50,188 nucleotides of DNA from Planctomycetota bacterium (GTDB taxonomy: Bacteria; Planctomycetota; Phycisphaerae; SM23-33), in the NCBI GenBank assembly GCA_009908915.1, contig JAAAOJ010000002.1, positions 1-50,188 on the forward strand, written 5' to 3'. A program made the translations under genes and the position numbers. Numbering within the stretch: the first letter of the stretch is position 1; each line of letters begins with the position of its first letter. Under the pieces are notes generated by a model. That model had not been told where the DNA came from. It made no database searches and saw only the letters and a program-made list of their open reading frames with translations. Below, piece after piece: positions 10,338-18,837 of this stretch.

Positions 10338-10651
10338 CCCTCACCCAACCTCTCCCAGCGGGAGAGGAGTGAGAAACCCCTCCCCCTCTGGGGGAGGTGG
10401 CGAGTCCGCGAGCTGGTGGGGGCCTGGCTGCTGAAGGGCCTGAGGCCACAGGGCCTGAGAGCCTGAGTGAAGAGAAGCGCCCTCACCCAACCTCTCCCAG
10501 CGGGAGAGGAGTGAGAAACCCCTCCCCCTCTGGGGGAGGTGGCGAGTCCGCGAGCCGGTGGGGGCCTGGCTGCTGAAGGGCCTGAGGCCACAGGGCCTGA
10601 GAGCCTGAGTGAAGAGAAGATCCCTCACCCAACCTCTCCCAGCGGGAGAGG
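10338..10651. repeat. 142-bp tandem REP array upstream of argS
   Basis: The 142-bp unit (starting CCCTCACCCAACCTCTCCC, then an AGCGGGAGAGG arm, a CCCCTCCCCC/GGGGGAGG hairpin and GGGCCTGAGGCCACAGG) begins at 10338 and again at 10480. A truncated third copy begins at 10622 and ends about 10651. The two full copies differ at only a few bases, so the duplication is recent. It belongs to the family at 3501, 37866 and 41866. Confidence 0.95.
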
Positions 10652-10674
10652 GGTAAGAGAGGAAATCCGACCCA

Positions 10675-12474
10675 ATGAACATCCGAACGGAACTCGACAA
10701 ACGCATCTCCGCCGCCCTGACGGACGGCGGCGCCCCCGAGGGCACGCCCGCCATTATCAACCTATCCAGCCGCCCGGAGGCCGATTATCAGGCCAACGGT
10801 TGCATGGCCGCCGCCAAGAAGCTCGGTACGAACCCGCGCGAACTGGCCGACAAGGTCGTCAAGGCCCTCGACCTGTCCGACCTCGCCGAAAGCGTCGACG
10901 TCGCCGGGCCGGGCTTCATCAACATCAAGCTCGACGACGAGTTCCTCGCCGCCCGCGCCAACGAGATGGCTGCCGACGATCGCTTCGGCCTGCCGACGCC
11001 GGCCGAGCCGCAAACCGTCGTCGTTGACTACTCCAGCCCCAACCTCGCCAAAGAAATGCACGTCGGCCATCTGCGATCCACCATCATCGGCGATGCCCTC
11101 GCCCGCGTGCTTGAGTTTCAGGGACACAACGTCATCCGCCAGAACCACGTCGGCGACTGGGGTACGCAATTCGGCATGCTCGTGGAGCACATGATTGACG
11201 AACACATGGGGTGGCTTGTTCGCGATGGGCACAGGATTATCATTGAGGATCTGGAGGAGTTCTATCGAGAAGCAAAGCAGAAGTTCGATGCAAGCGAGGA
11301 ATTCGCTGACAGGAGTCGTCAAAGGGTCGTGATGCTGCAGGCCGGCGACGCAGAGTCGCTGAGATTCTGGCAGGCATTCCGAAAGGAATCTCTGAAGCAC
11401 TGCCATGATGTGTATGAACGGTTGGGTGTACTCCTGACGCAAGACGACATGCGAGGCGAGTCGGCGTATAACGACGATTTGCCAAAGGTGGTGGCGGACC
11501 TCGACGCTGCAGGAATGCTTGCCGAGAGCGAGGGGGCCAAGGGCGTCTACCTTGATGAGTTCACGAACAAGGACAACGAGCGGGCGTTCGTAATCGTTGT
11601 GAAGTCCGGTGGCGGGTATCTGTACGCCACGACGGACCTGGCGGCCCTGCGGTTCCGGGCCGGTAAGGGCAAGGAAGAGGGGGTGGTGGACTGGGTGGCT
11701 GACCGCGTGCTGTACGTCACGGACAGCCGGCAGGCCGAGCATTTCGACAAGGTCTTCCTGATTGCCCGCAAGGCTGGGTTCGTCCCGGAAGCGATCTCGC
11801 TGGAGCACGTGGGGTTCGGCATGATGCTGGGCGAGAACAAGCGGCCGTTCGCGACCCGCGAGGGCGGGACGGTCAAGCTCATGGACCTGATCAACGAGGC
11901 TGAGCGCCGGGCGAAAGAACTGGTGGCGGCGAAGGCCGAGGAACGCGGCGAGGAGATGAGCGAGGCCGAACTCGACGAGATCGCCCACAAGGTAGGCATC
12001 GGGTCGCTGAAGTACGCGGACCTCGCCCAGAACCGTACGAGCGACTACGTCTTCAGCTGGGAGAAGATGCTCAGTTTTGAGGGCAACACGGCCCCGTACA
12101 TGCAGTATGCCTACGCCCGTATCCGCAGTATTTTCGCCAAGGGCGCAGCAAAGCCCGAGGGCGAGGATGGGTCCACAGATTTCGCAGATAGCACAGATAT
12201 GTTTGTCGGACATCCGGCCGAGCGGTCGCTCATGCTGATGCTGTCACGGTTCGCCGAGACAGTTCAGACGGTGGCCGACACCTGCCAGCCGCACGTGCTG
12301 TGCGCATACCTCTACGACCTGGCCGGGGCGTTCATGGGCTTGTACGAGAACTGCCCCGTGTTGAAGGCCGAGGGCGCGACGCGCGACAGCCGCCTGGCGT
12401 TGTGCAAGCTGACGGCCGACGTGATCCAGCGCGGCCTGGGTCTGCTGGGCATCGACACCGTCGAACGAATGTAA
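10675..12474 (+). CDS. argS: Arginyl-tRNA synthetase
   Basis: Charges tRNA-Arg with arginine; a 599-residue class I enzyme of normal length. The N-terminal additional domain is residues 1-110. The catalytic core has YSSPNLAKEMHVGHLRSTIIGD, where HVGH is the HIGH motif, then HVGDWGTQFGMLVEHM. The degenerate KMSKS loop is represented by KRPFATREGGTVKL, as usual for ArgS. The anticodon-binding domain ends with the invariant-style LGIDTVERM. A variable loop holds GSTDFADSTDM, encoded by a 26-base sequence resembling a dispersed non-coding repeat. Codons from about 11210 to 11620 are visibly less GC-rich than the flanks. AGAGG at 10658-10662 serves ATG 10675. Confidence 0.97.
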   Translation: MNIRTELDKRISAALTDGGAPEGTPAIINLSSRPEADYQANGCMAAAKKLGTNPRELADKVVKALDLSDLAESVDVAGPGFINIKLDDEFLAARANEMAADDRFGLPTPAEPQTVVVDYSSPNLAKEMHVGHLRSTIIGDALARVLEFQGHNVIRQNHVGDWGTQFGMLVEHMIDEHMGWLVRDGHRIIIEDLEEFYREAKQKFDASEEFADRSRQRVVMLQAGDAESLRFWQAFRKESLKHCHDVYERLGVLLTQDDMRGESAYNDDLPKVVADLDAAGMLAESEGAKGVYLDEFTNKDNERAFVIVVKSGGGYLYATTDLAALRFRAGKGKEEGVVDWVADRVLYVTDSRQAEHFDKVFLIARKAGFVPEAISLEHVGFGMMLGENKRPFATREGGTVKLMDLINEAERRAKELVAAKAEERGEEMSEAELDEIAHKVGIGSLKYADLAQNRTSDYVFSWEKMLSFEGNTAPYMQYAYARIRSIFAKGAAKPEGEDGSTDFADSTDMFVGHPAERSLMLMLSRFAETVQTVADTCQPHVLCAYLYDLAGAFMGLYENCPVLKAEGATRDSRLALCKLTADVIQRGLGLLGIDTVERM

Positions 12475-12600
12475 CCGAGAAGTTTCAGGAAGACAGAAGC
12501 TGCAGGTTCCAGCATTGACCACAGTAAGCCGATGGTGGACGCTGTTTCTTGCTTGGAGCTTGGATCTTGGAGCTTGGTGGATTTGCATCTGGAGCTTGAA

Positions 12601-13599
12601 ATGCTTGTGGCAGGCATAGACGAGGCGGGGCTGGGGCCCGTGTTGGGGCCGCTGGTGATTTCCTCGGCTGCGTTTCGCCTCGATGACGCCGACGCCGAGG
12701 TCGACCTGTGGAAGTGTCTCAAGGGCGCGGTCAGCAGGACGGTCTCAGCCTCGCGCAAGCGGAAGGCCGCTGCCGCGGTCGCCATCGCCGACAGCAAGGC
12801 GCTCTACAATCGCCACTCGAAGCGCGGCATCGAGCCGCTGGAGACGGCCGTCCTGGCCATGTGGACGGCCTGCCGCGACGGCGAGTCCGTGCCGCAGCGG
12901 CTGGCCGACCTGCTGGGCGCCTGCGGCGACGGCTGTCTGGGCCGTGCGGCGACGTATCCGTGGTATGGCGAATGCGGCCTGGCCCTGCCGCTAAAGGCCC
13001 GGGTCGCGGACGTCGGCTTTGCGGTCAACAGCGTGCGCGTGGCGATGCGCCGGGCGGGGGTCCAGCCGGCCGGTGTTCGGGCCGAGCCGATCTTCGTCGG
13101 CGAGTACAACCGTCTCGTCGGCGCGACGCACAACAAGGCGACGGCGGCCTTTGGCGTGGTGGCACAGTTGCTGGCGGAGCTCGGCAGGCATGCTCGCAAG
13201 ACGGGTGAGCAGCGCCTGCGGGTGGTGGTGGATCGACAGGGCGGGCGGATGCGCTATCGCGAGCCGCTGCAGCGCGTGTTTCCCGACGGGCGCCTGCGCA
13301 TCGTGGAGGAGTCCGACGACCGCAGCGCCTACGTGATCGACTCGGGCGGTCTGTCGGCGGAGATCAGCTTCGACGTCGGCGGTGAGGAACGCTCGCTGCC
13401 GACGGCCCTGGCGTCGATGCTCAGCAAGTATCTCCGCGAGTGCTGCATGGAGATGATCAACGGCTTCTGGGCGGGCCACGTTGCGGGCCTGAAGCCCACG
13501 GCGGGCTACCACGAAGACGGCAACCGCTTCTTTGACGAGATCGCCGAGGTCGTCGAGCGTCTCGGCATCGACAGGGCGACTGTCTATCGCAGCCGGTAG
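12601..13599 (+). CDS. RNase HII-like protein
   Basis: A 332-residue protein that looks like a divergent RNase H-fold nuclease. It begins MLVAGIDEAGLGPVLGPLVI, paralleling the RNase HII motif GIDEAGRGPLAGPVV with the first catalytic Asp-Glu pair. DSKALYNR resembles the DSKKL segment. VVVDRQGG and the SDDRSAYVI region could supply the remaining acidic residues, and ASMLSKYLRECCMEMIN resembles the helix AASIIAKVTRDRLM. It is about 120 residues longer than typical RNase HII, with an insert around residues 75-150. True RNase HII removes ribonucleotides from DNA; activity here is unproven. ATG 12601 is preceded by GGAG (12591-12594). It follows argS by 126 bases. Confidence 0.7.
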   Translation: MLVAGIDEAGLGPVLGPLVISSAAFRLDDADAEVDLWKCLKGAVSRTVSASRKRKAAAAVAIADSKALYNRHSKRGIEPLETAVLAMWTACRDGESVPQRLADLLGACGDGCLGRAATYPWYGECGLALPLKARVADVGFAVNSVRVAMRRAGVQPAGVRAEPIFVGEYNRLVGATHNKATAAFGVVAQLLAELGRHARKTGEQRLRVVVDRQGGRMRYREPLQRVFPDGRLRIVEESDDRSAYVIDSGGLSAEISFDVGGEERSLPTALASMLSKYLRECCMEMINGFWAGHVAGLKPTAGYHEDGNRFFDEIAEVVERLGIDRATVYRSR

Positions 13600-13677
13600 G
13601 CGTTTGATTCGCCTCAAGCCTTGACCGGACGGCGCCCTGCGCGTAGGCTAGCGGTTACGAAGGATAAAGGAACGCCA

Positions 13678-14028
13678 ATGGCTATTCAGAACTGGTCCGA
13701 CGATATCGTAGTGGTCGACCTGCAGGACGACCCGCAATTCACCGACGAACTCTCTGCGCTGATGGACACGCTGGAAGAAGAGCCCCGCAACGTGGTGCTC
13801 AACTTCGGAGCGGTCGGCTTCGTCAACAGTTCCAACATTGCCAAACTGTTGCGGCTGCGAAAGGTGATGATCACCATCGAACGCGAGCTGGTGCTTTGCG
13901 ACGTCAATACGCAGGTCTGGGGCGTCCTGATGGTCACCGGCCTGGACAAGATTTTTGACTACACGAACGACGTTGCCACCGCGCTGGCGATGCTGCAGAT
14001 CGGCAAGAGCGACGAGGACGAAACGTAG
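13678..14028 (+). CDS. STAS-domain protein (anti-sigma factor antagonist type)
   Basis: A 116-residue single STAS domain. The strand-helix core NVVLNFGAVGFVNSSNIAKLLRLRKV holds the NSS serines at the position phosphorylated in SpoIIAA/RsbV proteins, and ends with LCDVNTQVWGVLMVTGLDKIF. Such proteins release a sigma factor from an anti-sigma kinase when unphosphorylated. No kinase, phosphatase or sigma gene is adjacent, so its partner lies elsewhere. AAAGGA (13666-13671) is 6 bases before ATG 13678; the longer in-frame TTG start at 13621 lacks support. Confidence 0.88.
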   Translation: MAIQNWSDDIVVVDLQDDPQFTDELSALMDTLEEEPRNVVLNFGAVGFVNSSNIAKLLRLRKVMITIERELVLCDVNTQVWGVLMVTGLDKIFDYTNDVATALAMLQIGKSDEDET

Positions 14029-14609
14029 ACCACGCCGAGGCCGCATGTGTCCGGGCACTCGCCTGCGATGAGCCGACGATGGGGTGTTCGCGATGAGTGT
14101 TTCTGCTTTTTGTTTTTTTGTGACACCTCCCTCAGAGGTCAGATGGCCGGAAAAGCAAAACCTTTCTGTGACACAAACAAGAAAGCTAGGTCACGAACAT
14201 GGATCTGTGGGGGTACTGCCTCGTAGTTTCGAGAGAGGCGTCTGTTTTGGCCGAGTCGCCGCATGCCGGTAAGACGCACCGGGGGGATTCTCACACCATC
14301 GGAGGGAACCATGTTGGACCGACCTGCTGGCCATTGCGACCTGCGCCGTGATCGTCGGGGTAGGAACGTGGCGTGAAATCACTTGCTTCGGACGCTGCAA
14401 ATCGCCCTGGTTGCGGCAGGAGGCGTCGAAGTACGCGTTGCGGAAGGTCCACGGGAGGTCCATGGGAGAAATGCCTCAACCGCGCGCTGTGCCGGCGGGA
14501 GAACGGCTGGCGTGCCGGGATGCTTCCGGTGCGTGTCCGTCTCGCACAGGCCGAGTAATCTCCTGCGGTTGCGTTGCGCCCGATGTGACGCGTCCGCAGC
14601 GGATCGTCT
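14029..14609. other. Intergenic region with element copy and no clear gene
   Basis: Contains MITE-like copy 3 (14122-14242). Downstream, 14300-14620 has a ribosome-binding-like GGAGG before ATG 14311, but that frame closes after about 20 codons. A second frame (from about 14321) begins with a hydrophobic stretch DLLAIATCAVIVGVG and runs to 14620 without family resemblance. It could be a decayed small membrane protein, but I do not call a gene. Confidence 0.5.
14122..14242 (+). mobile_element. 120-bp MITE-like element, copy 3
   Basis: A 121-bp copy, same orientation as 15214-15333, more diverged. Ends read GACACCTCCCTCAGAGGTC and TTTCGAGAGAGGCGTC, an imperfect terminal inverted repeat. Shared internal blocks include CCGGAAAA and GGTCACGAA. 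TGT flanks it on both sides, a possible 3-bp target duplication. It has no reading frame. Confidence 0.75.
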
Positions 14610-15209
14610 CTACTGCCTGACGGCACGGAGAAAGAACAGATCGTCGCGATCAATCAACTCATTGCGCCGCAGTCCTGCCGACTCCAACAGGGCGTCCCAG
14701 GCCGCTTCGCCTGAAGGGAGGACGTCGATGTTTACGGGGGCATCCAGCGTTGCGTGAAAGCTGTTGATGTGTCGGCTGCCGCGCATGTGCATCACGATCA
14801 GCCGCCCATCCGGCTTGAGGGCCGAGGCCATATTCGCCAGGGCGGCCGTCTGGTCGCGCAGGTGGGGGAAGCAGTGGAAGCAGAAGACCACGTCGAACGC
14901 TGCATCGCCGAGGTCGTCACAGCAGATATCCGCGCAGCGGAACGTCGCATCGATGCCCTTGGCCTGGGCGGCGGCGATCATGCCCGGTGCGAAGTCTACC
15001 GCCGTCACCCGACCCGGCGCGACCTGTTCGGCAAGCCAGGCCGTCGTCTTGCCCGTCCCGCAGCCGAGTTCCAGCAACGTCTTGCCGGGCGTCAATGCCA
15101 GCCGGTCCGCATGGCGTTGCAGACACGCAATCATCTCCTCGGCGGTCGGGCCGTCGTTATCCCACGTGGGAGCCATGTCGTCAAAGTAGGCAATGCGTGG
15201 ATCAGTCAT
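14610..15209 (-). CDS. Class I SAM-dependent methyltransferase
   Basis: A 199-residue Rossmann-fold methyltransferase. Motif I is LLELGCGTGKTTAWLA, followed by VTAVDFAPGMI (SAM ribose acidic residue), FRCADI, and FDVVFCFHCFPHL in the motif IV region. The substrate cannot be told; the closest look is to the UbiE/type-11 group. I start at ATG 15209 (MTDPRIAYFDD) because the upstream TTG extension is encoded by the repeat element's end. That end supplies GGGAGG, 8 bases before the ATG. The gene is alone, divergent from the PEP-CTERM operon. Confidence 0.88.
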   Translation of the reverse strand: MTDPRIAYFDDMAPTWDNDGPTAEEMIACLQRHADRLALTPGKTLLELGCGTGKTTAWLAEQVAPGRVTAVDFAPGMIAAAQAKGIDATFRCADICCDDLGDAAFDVVFCFHCFPHLRDQTAALANMASALKPDGRLIVMHMRGSRHINSFHATLDAPVNIDVLPSGEAAWDALLESAGLRRNELIDRDDLFFLRAVRQ

Positions 15210-15213
15210 TATT

Positions 15214-15333
15214 GACGCCTCCCTCAAAAGTCAGGCGGGCGGAAAACCAGAACGATTCTGCGACGCGAACAAAGAATTTATGTCACGAAAATGGTGTTGA
15301 TCGGCACGTCCTCGGATTTCTGAGGGTGGCGTC
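15214..15333. mobile_element. 120-bp MITE-like element, copy 2 (best preserved)
   Basis: Exactly 120 bp, with terminal inverted repeats GACGCCTCCCTCAAAAGTC and, read from the other end, GACGCCACCCTCAGAAATC. It is flanked by ATTATT on both sides (15208-15213 and 15334-15339), a direct duplication expected from insertion. The left ATTATT overlaps the methyltransferase start codon. Internal sequence is shared with the copies at 10170 and 14122. It is non-coding and would need a transposase supplied elsewhere. Confidence 0.85.
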
Positions 15334-15385
15334 ATTATTACGGTCTCCAGAAAAATCATATTTTCGGCTTGCACGCCACTGCTCG

Positions 15386-15414
15386 ATTATTACACTGTGC
15401 ATCAACGTAATATT
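15386..15414 (+). promoter_or_regulatory. Palindromic operator candidate upstream of the PEP-CTERM/metal-ABC operon
   Basis: A 29-base imperfect palindrome with half-sites TATTACACTG and CATCAACGTAATA; the symmetric bases are A-TATTAC--TG---CA--GTAATA-T. It ends 81 bases before the first gene and contains the -10-like TAATAT (15408-15413). Size and symmetry fit a dimeric repressor such as a Fur/Zur-family protein, consistent with metal transport downstream, but the regulator is inferred. Confidence 0.55.
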
Positions 15415-15495
15415 GTCCGGCGGTTACTGTCAAGCTCGTTGCTCATATTCGACCGGCCGGAACCACGCTCACAAACCAGAGAAGGAGATGCTCAC

Positions 15496-16539
15496 ATGCT
15501 CACTGTCCGTTCGACCGCGCTTTGTGCCCTCATTGTGCTTGCCATTGTCGGCCCTGCCGTCGCGCAGGATTGGACCACCGTGCCCTACATTAAGCATTCC
15601 ACGTACCAGGCGGTCAACGCCGACGGCAGTAGCGCTTACGGCGAGACGTTCCCTGTGAAGTTCGTCGGCGTGGTCTTGAACGACACCGAAGACTGGCTGG
15701 ACCCGACGGCGGCCTATGATCCGGGCGTGAACTTGTGGGAAATGGGCGGAGAAGCGGAGTTCTACGTGCAGGCGGTAAACCTGGACGCTACGGCCTACGA
15801 TCCGTTTCCTACGGCGCCCTTTGCCGACTTGGGCGGTACGGCCTGTTGGATGGGACAGAACTACGGAAACCACATCAAGAATCAGGACCCGGCATGGAAC
15901 TACACCGACAGCGAATGGTATGCCGAACTCGACCGCCTGGGCTGCTGGCGGCCGGGCACACCGCTGACGGACAGCGATCTGGTTCGCGCGGGCGACCTCG
16001 TGGAAATCCGGGCGAGAGGCGGCCTGGCGTACAAAGGGAAGATGAACGTCAATGAGATGCACAGCAACGACGCGGCGCACGATTTTGACGTCGTCAGTCT
16101 TCAGAAGGGCTTTGGCCTGCCCGAACCGACGCCACTGGACCTGTCGGACCTGAAGACGGCGGATGATGCGTTCATTTTCGACGAGACCCGCCAGACCGGC
16201 GGCGAGGCGTGGCAGTCGTCGCTTGTGCAGCTGACCGGTCTGCAGATTGCAGGCGATGCGGATTGGTCGGCTGGAAGCGACATCAGCGTCACCGATGGCC
16301 TGCGCACAATGAACCTGCACATCGGCCTGAACGACGGTTTTGACGGGTCGGCCCTGGTTGCGCCCGGCGAGACCTTCTCGGCCATCGGCGTCCTGGACCA
16401 GTCGTCGTTCAGCGGCGTGGACGGTTATCAGTTGCTGGTGATGAATCCGGGCGACATCTCCGTCGTGCCCGAGCCGATGAGCCTCTCGGCCTTTACGATG
16501 GCAGGGTTGGCCCTGCTTAGGAGACGGCGCCGAACGTGA
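15496..16539 (+). CDS. PEP-CTERM sorting-signal protein, first gene of a metal-ABC operon
   Basis: A 347-residue secreted protein. Residues 1-24 are a signal peptide (cleavage after PAVAQ or nearby). The C-terminus has the exosortase signal: VPEP, a hydrophobic stretch (MSLSAFTMAGLALL) and RRRRR. The body is beta-rich with aromatic and acidic patches; two segments (around DLVEIRARGGLAYKGKMNV and from VQLTGLQIAGD to GYQLLVMNPGDISV) resemble OB-like folds, but I cannot assign a family. AAGGAG (15482-15487) lies 8 bases before ATG 15496. It is the first of five overlapping genes and probably ends up at the cell envelope after exosortase processing. No exosortase gene is in the window. Confidence 0.88.
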   Translation: MLTVRSTALCALIVLAIVGPAVAQDWTTVPYIKHSTYQAVNADGSSAYGETFPVKFVGVVLNDTEDWLDPTAAYDPGVNLWEMGGEAEFYVQAVNLDATAYDPFPTAPFADLGGTACWMGQNYGNHIKNQDPAWNYTDSEWYAELDRLGCWRPGTPLTDSDLVRAGDLVEIRARGGLAYKGKMNVNEMHSNDAAHDFDVVSLQKGFGLPEPTPLDLSDLKTADDAFIFDETRQTGGEAWQSSLVQLTGLQIAGDADWSAGSDISVTDGLRTMNLHIGLNDGFDGSALVAPGETFSAIGVLDQSSFSGVDGYQLLVMNPGDISVVPEPMSLSAFTMAGLALLRRRRRT

Positions 16540-17195
16540 CTCGCCGCCTGCGACAACACGCGGGCCGCAGCCCGGCCTTTACCCTTATCGAGCTGCTAGT
16601 GGTGGTCGCCATCATCGCGCTGCTGGTGGGCATTCTGCTGCCGTCGCTTCGCACGGCTCGGACGCTGGCGAAGATCGTCACCGCCCACGCCGAACTGCGG
16701 GGCGTGACGACGGCATTGAGCGTTTACCGCGAGGAGCACCAGGACCTGCCGCCGACGCGGTTCAGTTGCAGTTCGCAGGTTGCGTACGAGTTGCCGTGCG
16801 AACTGGCGGAGGGCGGATACCTGCCGGCTGCCGAGGTTAACGGCGTGTCGGTGGCCCGTATTCGCGATCCGTTTGACGGGGACGCGAACTACCGCTATCG
16901 TGCCGTCGGCGATGCGATCCAGAATGAGACGACGCTTGTCAAGAACGGGGCGAACATCTGGGTGCCGGACGGCTGGCCCGATGATGAGCGGGACAGTGGG
17001 CAGTACTACGACGACCCGGAGGTCAGCCCCGTTCGCTATGCGGTCTGGAGTTGGGGACCCGATCCGAACGGGGCGGTGTTTGACATTCCGGGGCGTGTCC
17101 CCGTGCCGCAGACCTACTGGCTGAAGGACGCTCACGGGGAGGGCGTCATCACGCATATTGAGACCCTGGAGCGACAGGTGGTGATGAGCCCATGA
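16536..17195 (+). CDS. Prepilin-type (type II pseudopilin-like) protein
   Basis: A 219-residue protein with a type III signal sequence: basic leader, then AFTLIELLVVVAIIALLVGILLPSLRTAR, with Ala where Gly is usual at the cleavage site and Glu at +5. It matches the pseudopilins abundant in planctomycetes. The remainder is soluble, acidic and aromatic (for example DPFDGDANYRY and RYAVWSWGPDPNG, the latter common at the end of G-type pseudopilins). The start GTG 16536 overlaps the preceding stop (GTGA), so it is translationally coupled to the PEP-CTERM gene. No secretion ATPase or secretin is nearby, so it may be a surface protein using the pilin pathway rather than part of a full machine. Confidence 0.88.
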   Translation: MTRRLRQHAGRSPAFTLIELLVVVAIIALLVGILLPSLRTARTLAKIVTAHAELRGVTTALSVYREEHQDLPPTRFSCSSQVAYELPCELAEGGYLPAAEVNGVSVARIRDPFDGDANYRYRAVGDAIQNETTLVKNGANIWVPDGWPDDERDSGQYYDDPEVSPVRYAVWSWGPDPNGAVFDIPGRVPVPQTYWLKDAHGEGVITHIETLERQVVMSP

Positions 17196-18030
17196 TGATG
17201 CGACGAATGTCCACGGCGGCTCAATCGGCTGGATACGCACTGCTGGTGTTGTGCATGGTGGGTTGCGGAGAGCCGGATGAACCTACCTCCCCGGCCGACG
17301 TGGCCGTCAGCAGCACGTATCTGGCGGCAGCGGTGCGAGATGTTCTTGGCGCCGATGCGGCGGTGGACTGTCTGGCCGGGCCGGGCAACTGTCCTGGACA
17401 TTTTGACGCCGCGCCGGATCAGGTCGTTCGCCTGGCGAGGACCAAGCTGCTGCTGCGGTTCGCGTTTCAGAGCCGCCTCGACGCGAAGCTTCAAGCCGCC
17501 GTGGATGAGGGGCTGACGATTGCCGAAGTGCGGACGACGGCGGGGCTGGGCCTGCCCGAGACGTACCTGACTGCGTGCCGGCAGGTGGGCGATGCGCTGG
17601 TGGATGCGGGTATGCTGACGCAGTCGGCGGCTGATGCGAGGCTGGCTGAGATCGGCCGCCGCGTGACGGAGACATGGGCGGACGCGAAGGCGGCGGTGGC
17701 CTCGCCGCCGGCGACGGATCGGCGAGCGATCGTTGCCGTGCATCAGGCGGATGTCGTTCGCGGGTTGGGCATCGAGATTGTCGCGACGTTCGGCGGGGCG
17801 GATGATCCCGGCGAGCTTCGGCGGGTGGCGGAGGCGGTCGGCGAGGAGCAGGGGCTGCTGGTGATCGGCAATGTTCCGCAGGGGCGCGGCATGGCGGACA
17901 AGCTCGCCGACGTCGTGGGCGGCCGCGTGGTGATGTTCGAGAATTTCCCTCCCAATGCTGCCCGATGCGACAACTACGACGGGATGCTGGCGGTTAATGT
18001 CTCGCGGCTGCGGGTGGCGTGGGAGCAGCC

Positions 18031-18034
<4 letters not shown>
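17192..18034 (+). CDS. Metal ABC transporter substrate-binding lipoprotein, divergent ZnuA/TroA type
   Basis: A 280-residue lipoprotein (lipobox MVGC, Cys25). The layout follows the TroA/ZnuA fold: CPGHFDAAPDQVVRLARTKLLL corresponds to the DPHxxEPxP segment with a metal-binding His; VAVHQADVVRGLGIEIVATF to the second-lobe His; CDNYDGMLAVNVSRL to the C-terminal helix with Asp. The middle ligand motif (DPHxWLDP) is not evident, and two Cys (DCLAGPGNCPGH) precede the first His. Metal identity (Zn, Mn or Fe) cannot be assigned. ATG 17192 overlaps the prepilin stop (ATGA), and its own stop overlaps the ATPase start (GTGA). Confidence 0.82.

Positions 18035-18829
<795 letters not shown>

Positions 18830-18837
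<8 letters not shown>

Larger units (their letters stand above)
9995..10674. other. Repeat-filled intergenic region before argS
   Basis: No gene is apparent. The region contains a GTGGGC-GCAA-GCCCAC hairpin near 10141-10154, copy 1 of the 120-bp inverted-repeat element (10170-10288), a 22-base perfect palindrome (10282-10303) and the 142-bp tandem REP array (10338-10651). The argS ribosome binding site (AGAGG at 10658-10662) lies only a few bases beyond the last repeat copy. Confidence 0.75.

Noticed and set aside
10338..10651. CRISPR array
   Set aside because: Units are 142 bp, head to tail, with no variable spacers and no cas genes; it is a tandem REP duplication.
14311..14620. Small membrane protein gene between the STAS and methyltransferase genes
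   Set aside because: The ATG with a good binding site opens a frame that closes after about 20 codons; the hydrophobic frame beside it has no start. Left as possible decay.
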